From positions 43,961 to 107,960 of the forward strand of contig NZ_JACOIJ010000010.1 of the NCBI RefSeq assembly GCF_014692495.1: a stretch of 64,000 nt of DNA. The letters run 5' to 3'. A program made the position numbers and the translations under genes. Shown piece by piece: positions 25,356 through 33,632 of the stretch (within the stretch, counting starts at the first letter, position 1; the number at the start of each line of letters is the position of its first letter). Source of the stretch: Sphingobacterium litopenaei. Lineage in GTDB: Bacteria > Bacteroidota > Bacteroidia > Sphingobacteriales > Sphingobacteriaceae. The notes below the pieces were generated by a model. The model searched no databases, had not been told where the DNA came from, and worked only from the letters and a program-made list of their open reading frames with translations.

Positions 25356-26336
25356 CTACTGCACTAACAAATTACAACCTCTAATATCTGCATTGTCGAA
25401 TCTGCCTAGGATTTCAAAAGATTGGTCGGGGTATATTTTGCCTAAATCTTGTGTAGCTATAAAGGAACAAGAATGTATATTCGCTAAATCAATGACATTA
25501 ATAGCTCCCGTATTGCTGTTTGGGATTAAGGTCAGCGGGTCGTTGGTGTCACGGATTAATATCTTCATCCATTTTGGGGTTTGGAAGAGACCTTGACCTT
25601 TAGAGTAACCTTGTGACAATAGTTCGGTCATGCCGTATTCGGAGTGAATAGCGGATACACCAAAACCAGTACAAAGAATATGATGCAGTTCTTCGCGAAT
25701 CATTTCTTTGCGTTTTCCTTTCATACCGCCCGTTTCCATAACGATTAATTCAGGAAAGTCGACTTTGTATTTCTCAACAAAATCCAATAGGGCATAGGTG
25801 ACACCTATTAATAATGTCTTTGTGCCTTTGGCTTGTAATTGTTGCAAAGTCGCATACAGTTCATCGTGATTATACAGGAAGTAATTGCTTTCGGGCTGTT
25901 GCGAGGCTTGAATCAAATCATTCACCATATAGATTAACGAAGAACCTTCACGTTCTAAGTAGGATGGAAGCAACGCTAATACTGCAATATCTTTGATACT
26001 ACCATAGAACTGTTCAAAAGCTTTACGAAAGCTCATTTCATACCATTCCAAGTCGTACACATGGTGCTGACTGTTGATCATTCCTGTAGTACCCGAACTG
26101 GTAAAAGTAATTTGTGGCATACTATCTAGCGTCGACACCTTTTGTGTTTTGAAGAATTGAATCGGTAGAAAAGGAATTTCACTATAATGGCTGATAGCTG
26201 AAGTGTCTATATGCAGATTGCGTACATATTGTTGGTAGACTTTATTGTTTTCAAATTGATATTGGAAAACTTCTAAGGCAACACGATTGAAATCTTCTTC
26301 ATTCTGAATAGAAAAAACACTTTCTTTAGCTATCAT
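25356..26336 (-). CDS. LuxE-like acyl-protein synthetase
   Basis: About 326 residues from ATG 26336 (a TTG three codons earlier is less likely). It belongs to the LuxE/acyl-protein synthetase family of adenylate-forming enzymes. The P-loop-like ITFTSSGTTG (about 80-89), METGGMKGKRKEM and HSEYGMTELLSQGY (AMP-binding Tyr-Gly-Met-Thr-Glu) match the ANL core, and GRFDNADIRGCNLLV ends the protein. LuxE activates fatty acids; the non-luminous Bacteroidetes homologues have unknown substrates. The neighbour fabG, same strand and 70-80 bases upstream, fits a fatty-acyl role, but a terminator separates them. Confidence 0.82.
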   Translation of the reverse strand: MIAKESVFSIQNEEDFNRVALEVFQYQFENNKVYQQYVRNLHIDTSAISHYSEIPFLPIQFFKTQKVSTLDSMPQITFTSSGTTGMINSQHHVYDLEWYEMSFRKAFEQFYGSIKDIAVLALLPSYLEREGSSLIYMVNDLIQASQQPESNYFLYNHDELYATLQQLQAKGTKTLLIGVTYALLDFVEKYKVDFPELIVMETGGMKGKRKEMIREELHHILCTGFGVSAIHSEYGMTELLSQGYSKGQGLFQTPKWMKILIRDTNDPLTLIPNSNTGAINVIDLANIHSCSFIATQDLGKIYPDQSFEILGRFDNADIRGCNLLVQ

Positions 26337-26342
26337 AGTGTG

Positions 26343-26350
26343 CAAATATA
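26343..26350 (-). promoter_or_regulatory. Candidate -7 box TATATTTG of the LuxE-like gene
   Basis: TATATTTG matches the Bacteroidetes -7 consensus TAnnTTTG, with a TTTG 18 bases upstream. Only six bases separate it from the ATG at 26336, so a transcript from it would be almost leaderless. Confidence 0.4.
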
Positions 26351-26354
26351 AGCA

Positions 26355-26385
26355 TAAAAAAAGCGTCTCAAATTACTCGAGACGC
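26355..26385 (-). terminator. Rho-independent terminator of fabG
   Basis: Minus-strand stem GCGTCTC (26385-26379) / GAGACGC (26369-26363) with a T run (26362-26355). It lies just beyond the fabG stop and overlaps the probable promoter of the LuxE-like gene. Confidence 0.85.
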
Positions 26386-26415
26386 TTCCAATCGTTTTAT
26401 TACAATAATATTTTA

Positions 26416-27159
26416 TTATACCATACCACCATCTACTGACAATGTTTGTCCTGTGATGTATGATGATAAGTCAGAAGCTAAGAATAAACAAGCATTCGCG
26501 ATATCGTCTGTAGAACCCGCACGTTTCAATGGAATACCAGCTTCCCAACCTGCTACTACTTTCGGATCTAATACGTCAGTCATTTCTGTACGGATAAATC
26601 CTGGAGCAATCACGTTTGCACGGATATTACGAGAACCTAATTCTTTAGCTACCGATTTAGTGAAACCGATGATACCTGCTTTAGAAGCTGCATAGTTCGC
26701 TTGACCTGCATTACCTTGGATACCAACCACCGAAGACATATTAATAAATGAACCTTTACGGTTTTTCATCATAACTTTAGAAGCAGCTTTCGTTACGTTG
26801 AAGATAGATTTCAAGTTTACATTGATCACATCATCCCAGTTTTCTTCTGTCATACGCATCAAAAGACCATCTTTTGTAATACCTGCATTATTAACGACGA
26901 TATCGATAGTGCTAAAATCAGCAACGATGTCATTAATTAATTTTTCTGCTTCATCAAATTTTGAAGCATCTGAGCGATAACCCACGACTTTAGTACCGAA
27001 AGCTTGTAGTTCTTGCTCCAAAGCTTGACCTTTTTCTACAGATGAAAGGTATGTGAAAGCCACATTAGCGCCGTGTTGAGCAAATACTTCTGCGATTTTA
27101 CGACCGATTCCCTTAGAAGCACCGGTTACTAAAGCTGTTTTTCCCTCTAATAATTTCAT
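26416..27159 (-). CDS. fabG: 3-oxoacyl-[acyl-carrier-protein] reductase
   Basis: A 247-residue classical SDR that reduces beta-ketoacyl-ACP with NADPH in fatty-acid elongation. TGASKGIG (12-19), NNAG (90-93), and the catalytic Ser143, Tyr156 and Lys160 (QANYAASKAG) are all present, and SGQTLSVDGGMV-like sequence closes the protein (TGQTLSVDGGMV). Length and motifs are those of FabG. It is transcribed alone; a TATTTTTG box lies at 27223-27230, about 64 bases before the ATG. Confidence 0.93.
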   Translation of the reverse strand: MKLLEGKTALVTGASKGIGRKIAEVFAQHGANVAFTYLSSVEKGQALEQELQAFGTKVVGYRSDASKFDEAEKLINDIVADFSTIDIVVNNAGITKDGLLMRMTEENWDDVINVNLKSIFNVTKAASKVMMKNRKGSFINMSSVVGIQGNAGQANYAASKAGIIGFTKSVAKELGSRNIRANVIAPGFIRTEMTDVLDPKVVAGWEAGIPLKRAGSTDDIANACLFLASDLSSYITGQTLSVDGGMV

Positions 27160-27222
27160 ATAGCAATTTTTATAGTTTCAATTTTACCTCTGATGAAGAT
27201 TCCTTCATTTTGGAGTTAAAAA

Positions 27223-27230
27223 CAAAAATA
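27223..27230 (-). promoter_or_regulatory. Candidate -7 box TATTTTTG of fabG
   Basis: Fits TAnnTTTG on the minus strand, giving a leader of about 55-60 bases. No clear -33 TTTG is seen at the right distance, so this is tentative in AT-rich DNA. Confidence 0.3.
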
Positions 27231-27397
27231 CACAAATTTTGAAATTGTAGTAATTTATTAAAAAATGACAGTGAATTTCATTTCCGAACCAAGATTGACT
27301 TTTTGTTAAAAAATTTCAAACTATATGAGTATAAATTGACAAAATCATTCGTTAGAAAGATTTATGAATGTTAATTTTGTTGGAATTAATACTAGTC

Positions 27398-28891
27398 ATG
27401 GGCAAGAAAAAACAAAAATCAGAAGTTGATGTAGTGCTAATTGGTGGGGGTATCATGAGTGCTACTCTAGGTACATTGATCAATGAGTTAAATCCTGATA
27501 TTAATATTGAGATTTTAGAGCGTTTGGACGTTGTAGCAGCTGAAAGTTCGGATGCATGGAATAATGCAGGAACAGGTCACTCTGCTTTATGTGAATTGAA
27601 CTATACGCCTCAACAAGCTGATGGTTCAGTAAAAATTGATAAAGCCATCAAAATTGCAGAACAATTCGAGATTTCGAAACAATTTTGGGCATATTTGGTT
27701 GAAAAAAGGGTTATTCAAAATCCTGAACACTTCATTCGCAAAGTGCCTCATATGAGTGCGGTATTTGGCGAGAATGACGTGAAATTCTTAAAAACACGTT
27801 ACGAAGCATTGACTAAACAAACGTTGTTCAAAGGTATGGAATATACGGAAGACAAGACGTTGTTAGAGCAATGGGTTCCATTAATGATGCAAGGTAGAAC
27901 AGGTAATGAACCTATCGCTGCTACAAAAATGGATATCGGTACGGATGTGAATTTCGGTGCATTGACTAGAGATTTAATTAAGCATCTTTCTACAAAGAAA
28001 AACATTAATATTTCGGTTAATCAAGAAGTAAAAGATATCGATCGTGAAGATGATGGCTGTTGGGAAGTAGAAGTAAAAGACCTTAAAACTGGTGATAAAC
28101 GCGAAATCAAAGCGAAATTTGTATTCATCGGTGCAGGTGGTCACTCTTTATTATTGTTAGAAAAATCAGGTATTCCTGAAGCTAATGGTTACGGTGGTTT
28201 CCCTGTAGGTGGTCAATGGTTGAGATGTACAAATGAAGAAATCATCAAACAACACCAAGCGAAAGTATACGGTAAAGCATCTGTAGGTGCTCCTCCGATG
28301 TCTGTACCTCACTTGGATACACGTTATATCGATGGTAAACAAGCATTATTGTTCGGTCCTTATGCAGGATTCTCCACTAAATTCCTGAAACAAGGTTCAT
28401 TCTTCGATTTACCAGCTTCTATTAAGTTGTCAAACATCAAACCGATGTTGTCAGCAGGTTTGGACAACTTAGATTTAACTAAATATTTGATTACGGAGGT
28501 GATGAAAAAACCAAAAGACAAATTAGAGTCTTTGAAACAATTCATGCCTACAGCAAAAATGGAAGACTGGGTTATCGAAAAAGCAGGTCAACGTGTACAG
28601 GTTATTAAAAAAGATCCTAAACATGGTGGTGTGTTAGAATTCGGAACAGAAGTCGTTTCAAGTGCAGATGGTTCTATCGCTGCTTTATTAGGTGCTTCTC
28701 CTGGTGCTTCGACTTCAGTGGCTATCATGATTCAATTATTGAAAAAATGTTTCCCTGAAAGAGCCAAATCAACAGAATACAAAAATAAACTTCGTGAGAT
28801 GATTCCTTCTTGGGGTCAATCATTGAATGACAATCCAGAACTTTGTGCGCAAGTTCGCGAGCATTCGCAACGCGTATTGAAAATGGATTAA
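27398..28891 (+). CDS. mqo: Malate:quinone oxidoreductase
   Basis: FAD-dependent, membrane-associated enzyme that oxidises malate to oxaloacetate and passes electrons to quinone, bypassing NAD-linked malate dehydrogenase. From ATG 27398 it has 497 residues beginning MGKKKQKSEVDV with the FAD motif GGGIMSATLG close to the start; WNNAGTGHSALCELNYTP and FGPYAGFSTKFLKQGS are hallmark Mqo blocks. An in-frame ATG at 27368 would add ten hydrophobic residues and is less likely. The gene is followed 20 bases later by a TPP riboswitch belonging to the next transcription unit. Confidence 0.93.
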   Translation: MGKKKQKSEVDVVLIGGGIMSATLGTLINELNPDINIEILERLDVVAAESSDAWNNAGTGHSALCELNYTPQQADGSVKIDKAIKIAEQFEISKQFWAYLVEKRVIQNPEHFIRKVPHMSAVFGENDVKFLKTRYEALTKQTLFKGMEYTEDKTLLEQWVPLMMQGRTGNEPIAATKMDIGTDVNFGALTRDLIKHLSTKKNINISVNQEVKDIDREDDGCWEVEVKDLKTGDKREIKAKFVFIGAGGHSLLLLEKSGIPEANGYGGFPVGGQWLRCTNEEIIKQHQAKVYGKASVGAPPMSVPHLDTRYIDGKQALLFGPYAGFSTKFLKQGSFFDLPASIKLSNIKPMLSAGLDNLDLTKYLITEVMKKPKDKLESLKQFMPTAKMEDWVIEKAGQRVQVIKKDPKHGGVLEFGTEVVSSADGSIAALLGASPGASTSVAIMIQLLKKCFPERAKSTEYKNKLREMIPSWGQSLNDNPELCAQVREHSQRVLKMD

Positions 28892-28910
28892 TATATAAGT
28901 AAAGAAACTT

Positions 28911-29018
28911 ATGGGGTGCTAGAGTAGAGCCGTAAGGCTCTACTTTTTAAGCTGAGATTATACCCAATTCCGTCTATCGGAAGGAACCTGATCCAGGTAA
29001 TGCTGGCGTAGGGATTAA
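28911..29018 (+). promoter_or_regulatory. TPP (THI-box) riboswitch
   Basis: The THI-box core is visible: GGGGTGCT (28913-28920), GCTGAGAT (28951-28958), ACCC at 28962-28965, then ACCTGATCCAGGTAATGCTGG and GCGTAGGGA ending about 29014. Between the first blocks an inserted P3-type hairpin has perfect arms (AGTAGAGCC/GGCTCTACT) capped by GTAA, a GNRA tetraloop. It precedes a PnuC-type transporter, which identifies that gene as thiamine-related. A TAAGTG/CACTTA pair (29046-29051 with 29073-29078) next to the ATG at 29080 may be the expression platform acting on translation. Confidence 0.93.
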
Positions 29019-29079
29019 TTTCTAAAAGCTATCAAAGCATTTCCGTAAGTGTAGTTTTAAATTATTTTAACGCACTTAA

Positions 29080-29688
29080 ATGGAAATTATAGACCAAATA
29101 ATTCAAGCCTTTCAAGCTACTTCGTGGTTAGAAAGATTCTCTGTCCTCTGTGGCATTATCCAAGTATTACTGAGCAAAAACAACAAAGTTTCCAATTACC
29201 TTTTTGGAATCTTAGGAATTGTTTCGGGTATGTATGTGCTTTTTGGAGCGAAACTTTATGCGGATATCGCTTTAAATATGTATTATCTCGTCATGAGTAT
29301 ATACGGTTGGTGGTATTGGAAAACCAATAAAGAAGCAAGCGATCAGCCTATTACTTCCTGTTCTTCCCGAGAATGGACAACGGTTATTGGGATTGTTGTA
29401 GGTGCTTTTGCGATACTGTATTTCTTTTTAATATACGTGACCGATTCGGATGTGCCTATTTGGGATGCTTGGGTTTCTTGTACGGCTTGGGCAGGTATGT
29501 GGTTATTGGCTCGACGCAAAATTGAAAACTGGATTTTGCTCAACATTAGCAATGCTTTTGCTATTCCTTTATTAATTCACAAAGACTTATATTTATTTGC
29601 CTTACTTACTACTTTCCTGTTTATTGTAGCCGTTTTTGGTTATTTCAAATGGGCTAGAATTATGAAACTTGAAGCTAAACTTTCTTAA
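29080..29688 (+). CDS. pnuT: PnuC-family thiamine transporter (PnuT)
   Basis: A 202-residue inner-membrane protein with about seven hydrophobic helices and the PnuC signature NMYYLVMSIYGWWYWK near residue 67, plus WDAWVSCTAWAGMWLLARRKIENW. PnuC proteins import nicotinamide riboside, but relatives under a TPP riboswitch in Bacteroidetes transport thiamine (PnuT). The riboswitch directly upstream makes thiamine the likely substrate. The usual TonB receptor and thiamine pyrophosphokinase companions are absent from the window; an acyl-CoA-dehydrogenase-like gene follows after one base. Confidence 0.87.
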   Translation: MEIIDQIIQAFQATSWLERFSVLCGIIQVLLSKNNKVSNYLFGILGIVSGMYVLFGAKLYADIALNMYYLVMSIYGWWYWKTNKEASDQPITSCSSREWTTVIGIVVGAFAILYFFLIYVTDSDVPIWDAWVSCTAWAGMWLLARRKIENWILLNISNAFAIPLLIHKDLYLFALLTTFLFIVAVFGYFKWARIMKLEAKLS

Positions 29689-29689
29689 C

Positions 29690-30775
29690 ATGCAACTAGA
29701 CGAACAGACTATAGCCGTAATCCGCGATGCACAATCCAAATCTATTCAAGCGAAGCAATTGGTACCCCACCAATTGGATTTAATTTACAAAAACAATTGG
29801 TTTAATATTTGGGTTCCGAAAGAATACAAAGGGTTGGGTTTGAGTTTAATAGATGGGTTTAAGTTAATTAAGAATTTAGCGTGTTGGGACGGAGGCTTTG
29901 CGTGGACAGTAACACTTTGTTCAGGAGCGAATATGTTTGCTGGTTTTATCAATCCCTCATTGGCAAAGGAAGTTTTTATTAATCCAAAAGTATGTTTTGG
30001 TGGGAGTGGAAGAGCGAATGGTAAAGCTATTTTTGACGGCGAAAAATATCACCTTACGGGGGTGTGGCAATATGCTACAGGAGCACCGCATTTGACACAT
30101 TTCACCCTGAATGCTTTTATTTACGATGGCGAAATCCAGTGCGTAAATGAACAAGGCGAATCGGTGATTTATTCTTTTTTCGTTCCGAAAGAGCATGTGT
30201 TGATTCATTACGATTGGGATACGTTTGGTTTGGAATGTACGGCTTCACATAGCTTTTCGCTGGATAATGTAGCGGTAGATAAAGCGTATGCTTTTGAGCT
30301 GAAACCTTCGGAACGTAAAGTAGAGAGTACGCTTTACAAAATTCCTTTTATGACCTTTGCAGAATTGACTTTGCTTCCTAATTATTTGGGAATGTACAAG
30401 CGCTTTTTGGATTTGGTCGAAAAGTACTTTTTTGATAAGTCCAACAATCTAGATTGGGCAGAGAAGTACAGCAAAACACGTTTTCGTCAGGTCGATAGCT
30501 ATCAGCAATTAGCTGAAAAGTATGAGCAAAAAGCAGAGGCTTTAATCCAAGAGCTTTGGAACCAAGTTTCGGAAGATGCAGAAAATATCTCTGCAGAATT
30601 GTTAACGGAAATAGCAAAGGAATCAAGAAGAATGGTTCGTGAAATCAGAGAAGCGGTAATTACACTATTTCCTTTGGTAGGAATTTCGGGAGCGCAAAAA
30701 GACAATGAGCTAAACATCGTTTTTCGTAACATCTTTACGGCTACGCAACACAGTTTATTGAATTTGGAAGGGTAA
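29690..30775 (+). CDS. Acyl-CoA dehydrogenase-fold flavoprotein in the TPP-riboswitch operon
   Basis: About 361 residues from ATG 29690, one base after the pnuT stop; an in-frame TTG at 29669 is unlikely. The helical N-domain (VPKEYKGLGLSL), the beta middle domain (GVWQYATGAPHLTHFT, CFGGSG) and a helical C-domain ending in FTATQHSLLNL fit the acyl-CoA dehydrogenase/group D flavin monooxygenase superfamily. The catalytic Glu of true acyl-CoA dehydrogenases is not recognisable. Co-transcription with a thiamine transporter suggests an oxidation or salvage step on thiamine or a breakdown product, but this is inference; an unrelated oxidase sharing a promoter is possible. Confidence 0.75.
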   Translation: MQLDEQTIAVIRDAQSKSIQAKQLVPHQLDLIYKNNWFNIWVPKEYKGLGLSLIDGFKLIKNLACWDGGFAWTVTLCSGANMFAGFINPSLAKEVFINPKVCFGGSGRANGKAIFDGEKYHLTGVWQYATGAPHLTHFTLNAFIYDGEIQCVNEQGESVIYSFFVPKEHVLIHYDWDTFGLECTASHSFSLDNVAVDKAYAFELKPSERKVESTLYKIPFMTFAELTLLPNYLGMYKRFLDLVEKYFFDKSNNLDWAEKYSKTRFRQVDSYQQLAEKYEQKAEALIQELWNQVSEDAENISAELLTEIAKESRRMVREIREAVITLFPLVGISGAQKDNELNIVFRNIFTATQHSLLNLEG

Positions 30776-30778
30776 AAC

Positions 30779-31339
30779 TTATTTATTTAAGCTCTGAATT
30801 TTTTCTTCAATAAATGGGTTATGATTTTTCAATTCGCTTTTAAAATCATTTAATCCATAAAACAAGCTGCTGACTTTTACTTTTGTATTTTCTGATGTAC
30901 GAAAAGTGTATTCATTCATACCTGCATTAAATGTTACGTCATTAATATTTTTCCATTTTATTATTTTACAGTTTTTGAAAGCACTATGTACAATAATTTC
31001 ATTTGAATCATATACAACTTTATGATTGTAGAAATAAAGTAAGCTATAAATTCCAAAAACTAAAAACATAAATAATACACTGTACACTAAAGTACTTGTC
31101 ATATATGTTTCTTTATAATTGGTTGTAGTTTCAAAACCAGAGTAAATAAATGCAGTTAATAAACCCAAAAATATAACCAAGCATATATAACCGCATATAG
31201 CATAAATGATGTGTGGTTTTAATTGTCTTTTATCATTAGATAACATAATGACTTCATTGCCTTTCTTTTTAGCATAGGTACGTATCCAAAGTGAAACAGC
31301 GATAATGCCTAAAACGGTAATTATAGTTTGTAAATTCAT
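30779..31339 (-). CDS. Membrane protein with PH-like C-terminal domain, function unknown
   Basis: A 186-residue protein with three hydrophobic helices (about 4-18, 45-68 and 84-104), then a soluble C-terminal part of roughly 80 residues. The pattern HKVVYDSNEIIVHSAFKN ... IKWKNINDVTF resembles bacterial PH domains (IxxW-type turn), found in small membrane proteins of unknown role. It ends 4 bases past the convergent flavoprotein gene, with no terminator visible between them. No function can be assigned. Confidence 0.65.
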   Translation of the reverse strand: MNLQTIITVLGIIAVSLWIRTYAKKKGNEVIMLSNDKRQLKPHIIYAICGYICLVIFLGLLTAFIYSGFETTTNYKETYMTSTLVYSVLFMFLVFGIYSLLYFYNHKVVYDSNEIIVHSAFKNCKIIKWKNINDVTFNAGMNEYTFRTSENTKVKVSSLFYGLNDFKSELKNHNPFIEEKIQSLNK

Positions 31340-31400
31340 GTAGGTTAATTAAATTGGTTAGCAATTTAATTATTTAAAAATTAAAAACAATAATTTTGTC

Positions 31401-32396
31401 TTATTTTTCTATCAATGCTTTCGCAATAATATCATATGCTTCTAAACGTTTCTTGGCATCAAAGATATAATTTGTTGCCATGATCTCATCCGCTTGATAT
31501 TGTTCAGCAAAAGCCAAAACATCTTCACGAATTTCTTTCTCTGTACCAATAAACGTACAATTTACCATACTTTGCACGGCTTGTTCTATTTCGGGAATGC
31601 CATCATAGATTGGTTTTTCCGTGGGAGGAGAAAGTGGTTTACGTAAATTCGTCAAGATTCCTGCGAACATATTGAACAAACTCGTGGACTGGAATTGCGC
31701 TTCTTCTACAGTTTCTGCCGCCACAATGTTTACACAAATAATAAAATAAGGATTTTGTAGATATTGAGAAGGTTGGAATTTTTCGTGGTAAATTTCTGTA
31801 GCTTGTTTTAACATAGCAGGAGCGAAGTGTGCAGCAAAAGCATATGGTAAGCCCAATTCAGCAGCTAAATAAGCACTATCAGTACTAGAACCTAAAAGGT
31901 AAATCGGAATATCTAAGCCTTCTCCTGGAAATGCACGCACTTTGGCTTGTACATTGTTTTCATCCAAATATTGCTGTAATTCTAAGATGTCATCTTTGAA
32001 ATAGAATGACGTATTCAAATTATTGCGACGCAAAGCCATCGCAGTGAGTTGATCTGTTCCAGGCGCACGACCTAATCCCAAATCAATTCTTCCCGGATAA
32101 ATACTTTCGAGTGTGCCAAATTGTTCAGCAATAACCAAGGGCGTGTGGTTTGGCAACATAATACCGCCGGAACCTACACGGATTGTATTGGTTTTGCCTG
32201 CAATATGGCCGATTAAAACCGAAGTGGCAGAACTCGCAATATGCGGCATATTGTGGTGCTCTGCAAACCAAATACGTTCAAAACCTAATTTTTCGATATG
32301 TTGAGCACCATCAACAGCACGTTGAATGGCTTCTGATGGGTTACTGTTTTTACAAATTGTGGCTAATTCTAGAGCCGAAATTTTTAGTTTATTCAT
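31401..32396 (-). CDS. LLM-class flavin-dependent oxidoreductase (luciferase-like)
   Basis: A 331-residue TIM-barrel of the bacterial luciferase-like family, single-subunit (YhbW-like) type. Characteristic blocks: [16 protein letters not shown] (about 38-53), [24 protein letters not shown] and [15 protein letters not shown], and [10 protein letters not shown] near the end. Such proteins bind FMNH2 and act as monooxygenases on unknown substrates. It is single on the minus strand between a membrane protein and a methyltransferase and shows nothing unusual. Confidence 0.88.
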   Translation of the reverse strand: MNKLKISALELATICKNSNPSEAIQRAVDGAQHIEKLGFERIWFAEHHNMPHIASSATSVLIGHIAGKTNTIRVGSGGIMLPNHTPLVIAEQFGTLESIYPGRIDLGLGRAPGTDQLTAMALRRNNLNTSFYFKDDILELQQYLDENNVQAKVRAFPGEGLDIPIYLLGSSTDSAYLAAELGLPYAFAAHFAPAMLKQATEIYHEKFQPSQYLQNPYFIICVNIVAAETVEEAQFQSTSLFNMFAGILTNLRKPLSPPTEKPIYDGIPEIEQAVQSMVNCTFIGTEKEIREDVLAFAEQYQADEIMATNYIFDAKKRLEAYDIIAKALIEK

Positions 32397-32447
32397 AGTA
32401 ATTTAAATATACAATGAATAGGATAGAAGATTGTAAGCTGTATGTCT

Positions 32448-33632
32448 TTATTCAACTTTTGAGCAATGAATGACAATATGGTTTTCCGCGTAATCCGTCA
32501 CAAAATATAGGAAATCTGCTCCTCCGTCTTTGATTTTGAATTTCTTACGAATCTCATCTACTTTTATTGGGAAATTTTTGGTGGCTACATTCGCCTTTGC
32601 AAACGTGTTTAGTTTCTTAAATTCGCCTAAAGAGTACACGTTTTGGATTTTAAAAATACGTCCAGGAAAATCCTTAACCAAATTTTCGGAAGTATAGAGG
32701 TGTGTATGTGTATGCAGTTTAAACAAGCCAAATGCTTTGGCTACACTTTTAAAAGCTCCAGCTTTGGTAATAGCCACATCTGGATCGTACAGATAGTTTA
32801 AGGGTTCGGATGTTTTGACTAAAGTTGATTTTTCTTCTTCTGGTGTGAAAGAAATATTCTGCAACTGGTCAGAAAACAAACGAATAGCTGTTATTGTAGT
32901 TTCTCCATTAAAATCTCGATCCTGCAAGAACAACAATTCTTTGCAATCACTATCTACACTGATAACATATAACAATTTTACGTGCTTCAACTTCTGTAAA
33001 GCCGAATTGATATCCATCAACGGAGAAAGTTTGCACAGAATATAACGCGATTTACGGAAAAACATGTCCTGTAGCTCGACGATATTAGGTTCACAGTCTT
33101 CTAATAAGAATACTTTTGCGTGATTAACCCGGCGGGAAGGATCAATGTAAATATAATCCAAGGAGTCATCTTCTTGCTCTTCGACAAATTTGACGCCGTC
33201 CGTATGAAGCGGAACTAGGTTGCGTACACCAAGCTGCTCCGCATTGTGCTTTACGATTTGGGAAAGTTTTTCGTTTAGTTCACAATGGACAACTATATGC
33301 GCTTCTTGCGCAATATAACAACTATCTACACTAAAGCCTCCAGTTACATCGACCACTTTGCTTCCTTTGCGAATCAATGATTGCTTCACCAAAGCGGTAT
33401 GCTCCGAAGAACATTGTTCCAAATTGATTTTATCGGGATAATAAATGTTTGCTGAATATGCCCAAGTCGGCAACTTCTTGCAGGCACGTTGCCAGCCATC
33501 AATTTGGGCTGCCAATTCGGATGGAGAAACGTCTGGAAAAGGACTTTTCTTAAAAGCCACAACCGCTGGATCCAACTGCCTGTAAGCTTTTATATAATCC
33601 TGAACCTCTTTATGTAAGATGTTTCTATTCAT
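32448..33632 (-). CDS. Class I SAM-dependent methyltransferase, THUMP-like
   Basis: A 394-residue protein with a Rossmann methyltransferase core: motif I VVDVTGGFSVDSC (about 94-106), an acidic loop HCELNE, and motif IV YIYIDPSRR (about 158-166), comparable to the DPPR/DPARR motif of RNA methyltransferases. The C-terminal third matches THUMP-like extensions of this family. An RNA substrate is likely but unproven. Its first 8 bases overlap the end of the aspartate kinase gene, so the two are probably translated from one message. Confidence 0.8.
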   Translation of the reverse strand: MNRNILHKEVQDYIKAYRQLDPAVVAFKKSPFPDVSPSELAAQIDGWQRACKKLPTWAYSANIYYPDKINLEQCSSEHTALVKQSLIRKGSKVVDVTGGFSVDSCYIAQEAHIVVHCELNEKLSQIVKHNAEQLGVRNLVPLHTDGVKFVEEQEDDSLDYIYIDPSRRVNHAKVFLLEDCEPNIVELQDMFFRKSRYILCKLSPLMDINSALQKLKHVKLLYVISVDSDCKELLFLQDRDFNGETTITAIRLFSDQLQNISFTPEEEKSTLVKTSEPLNYLYDPDVAITKAGAFKSVAKAFGLFKLHTHTHLYTSENLVKDFPGRIFKIQNVYSLGEFKKLNTFAKANVATKNFPIKVDEIRKKFKIKDGGADFLYFVTDYAENHIVIHCSKVE

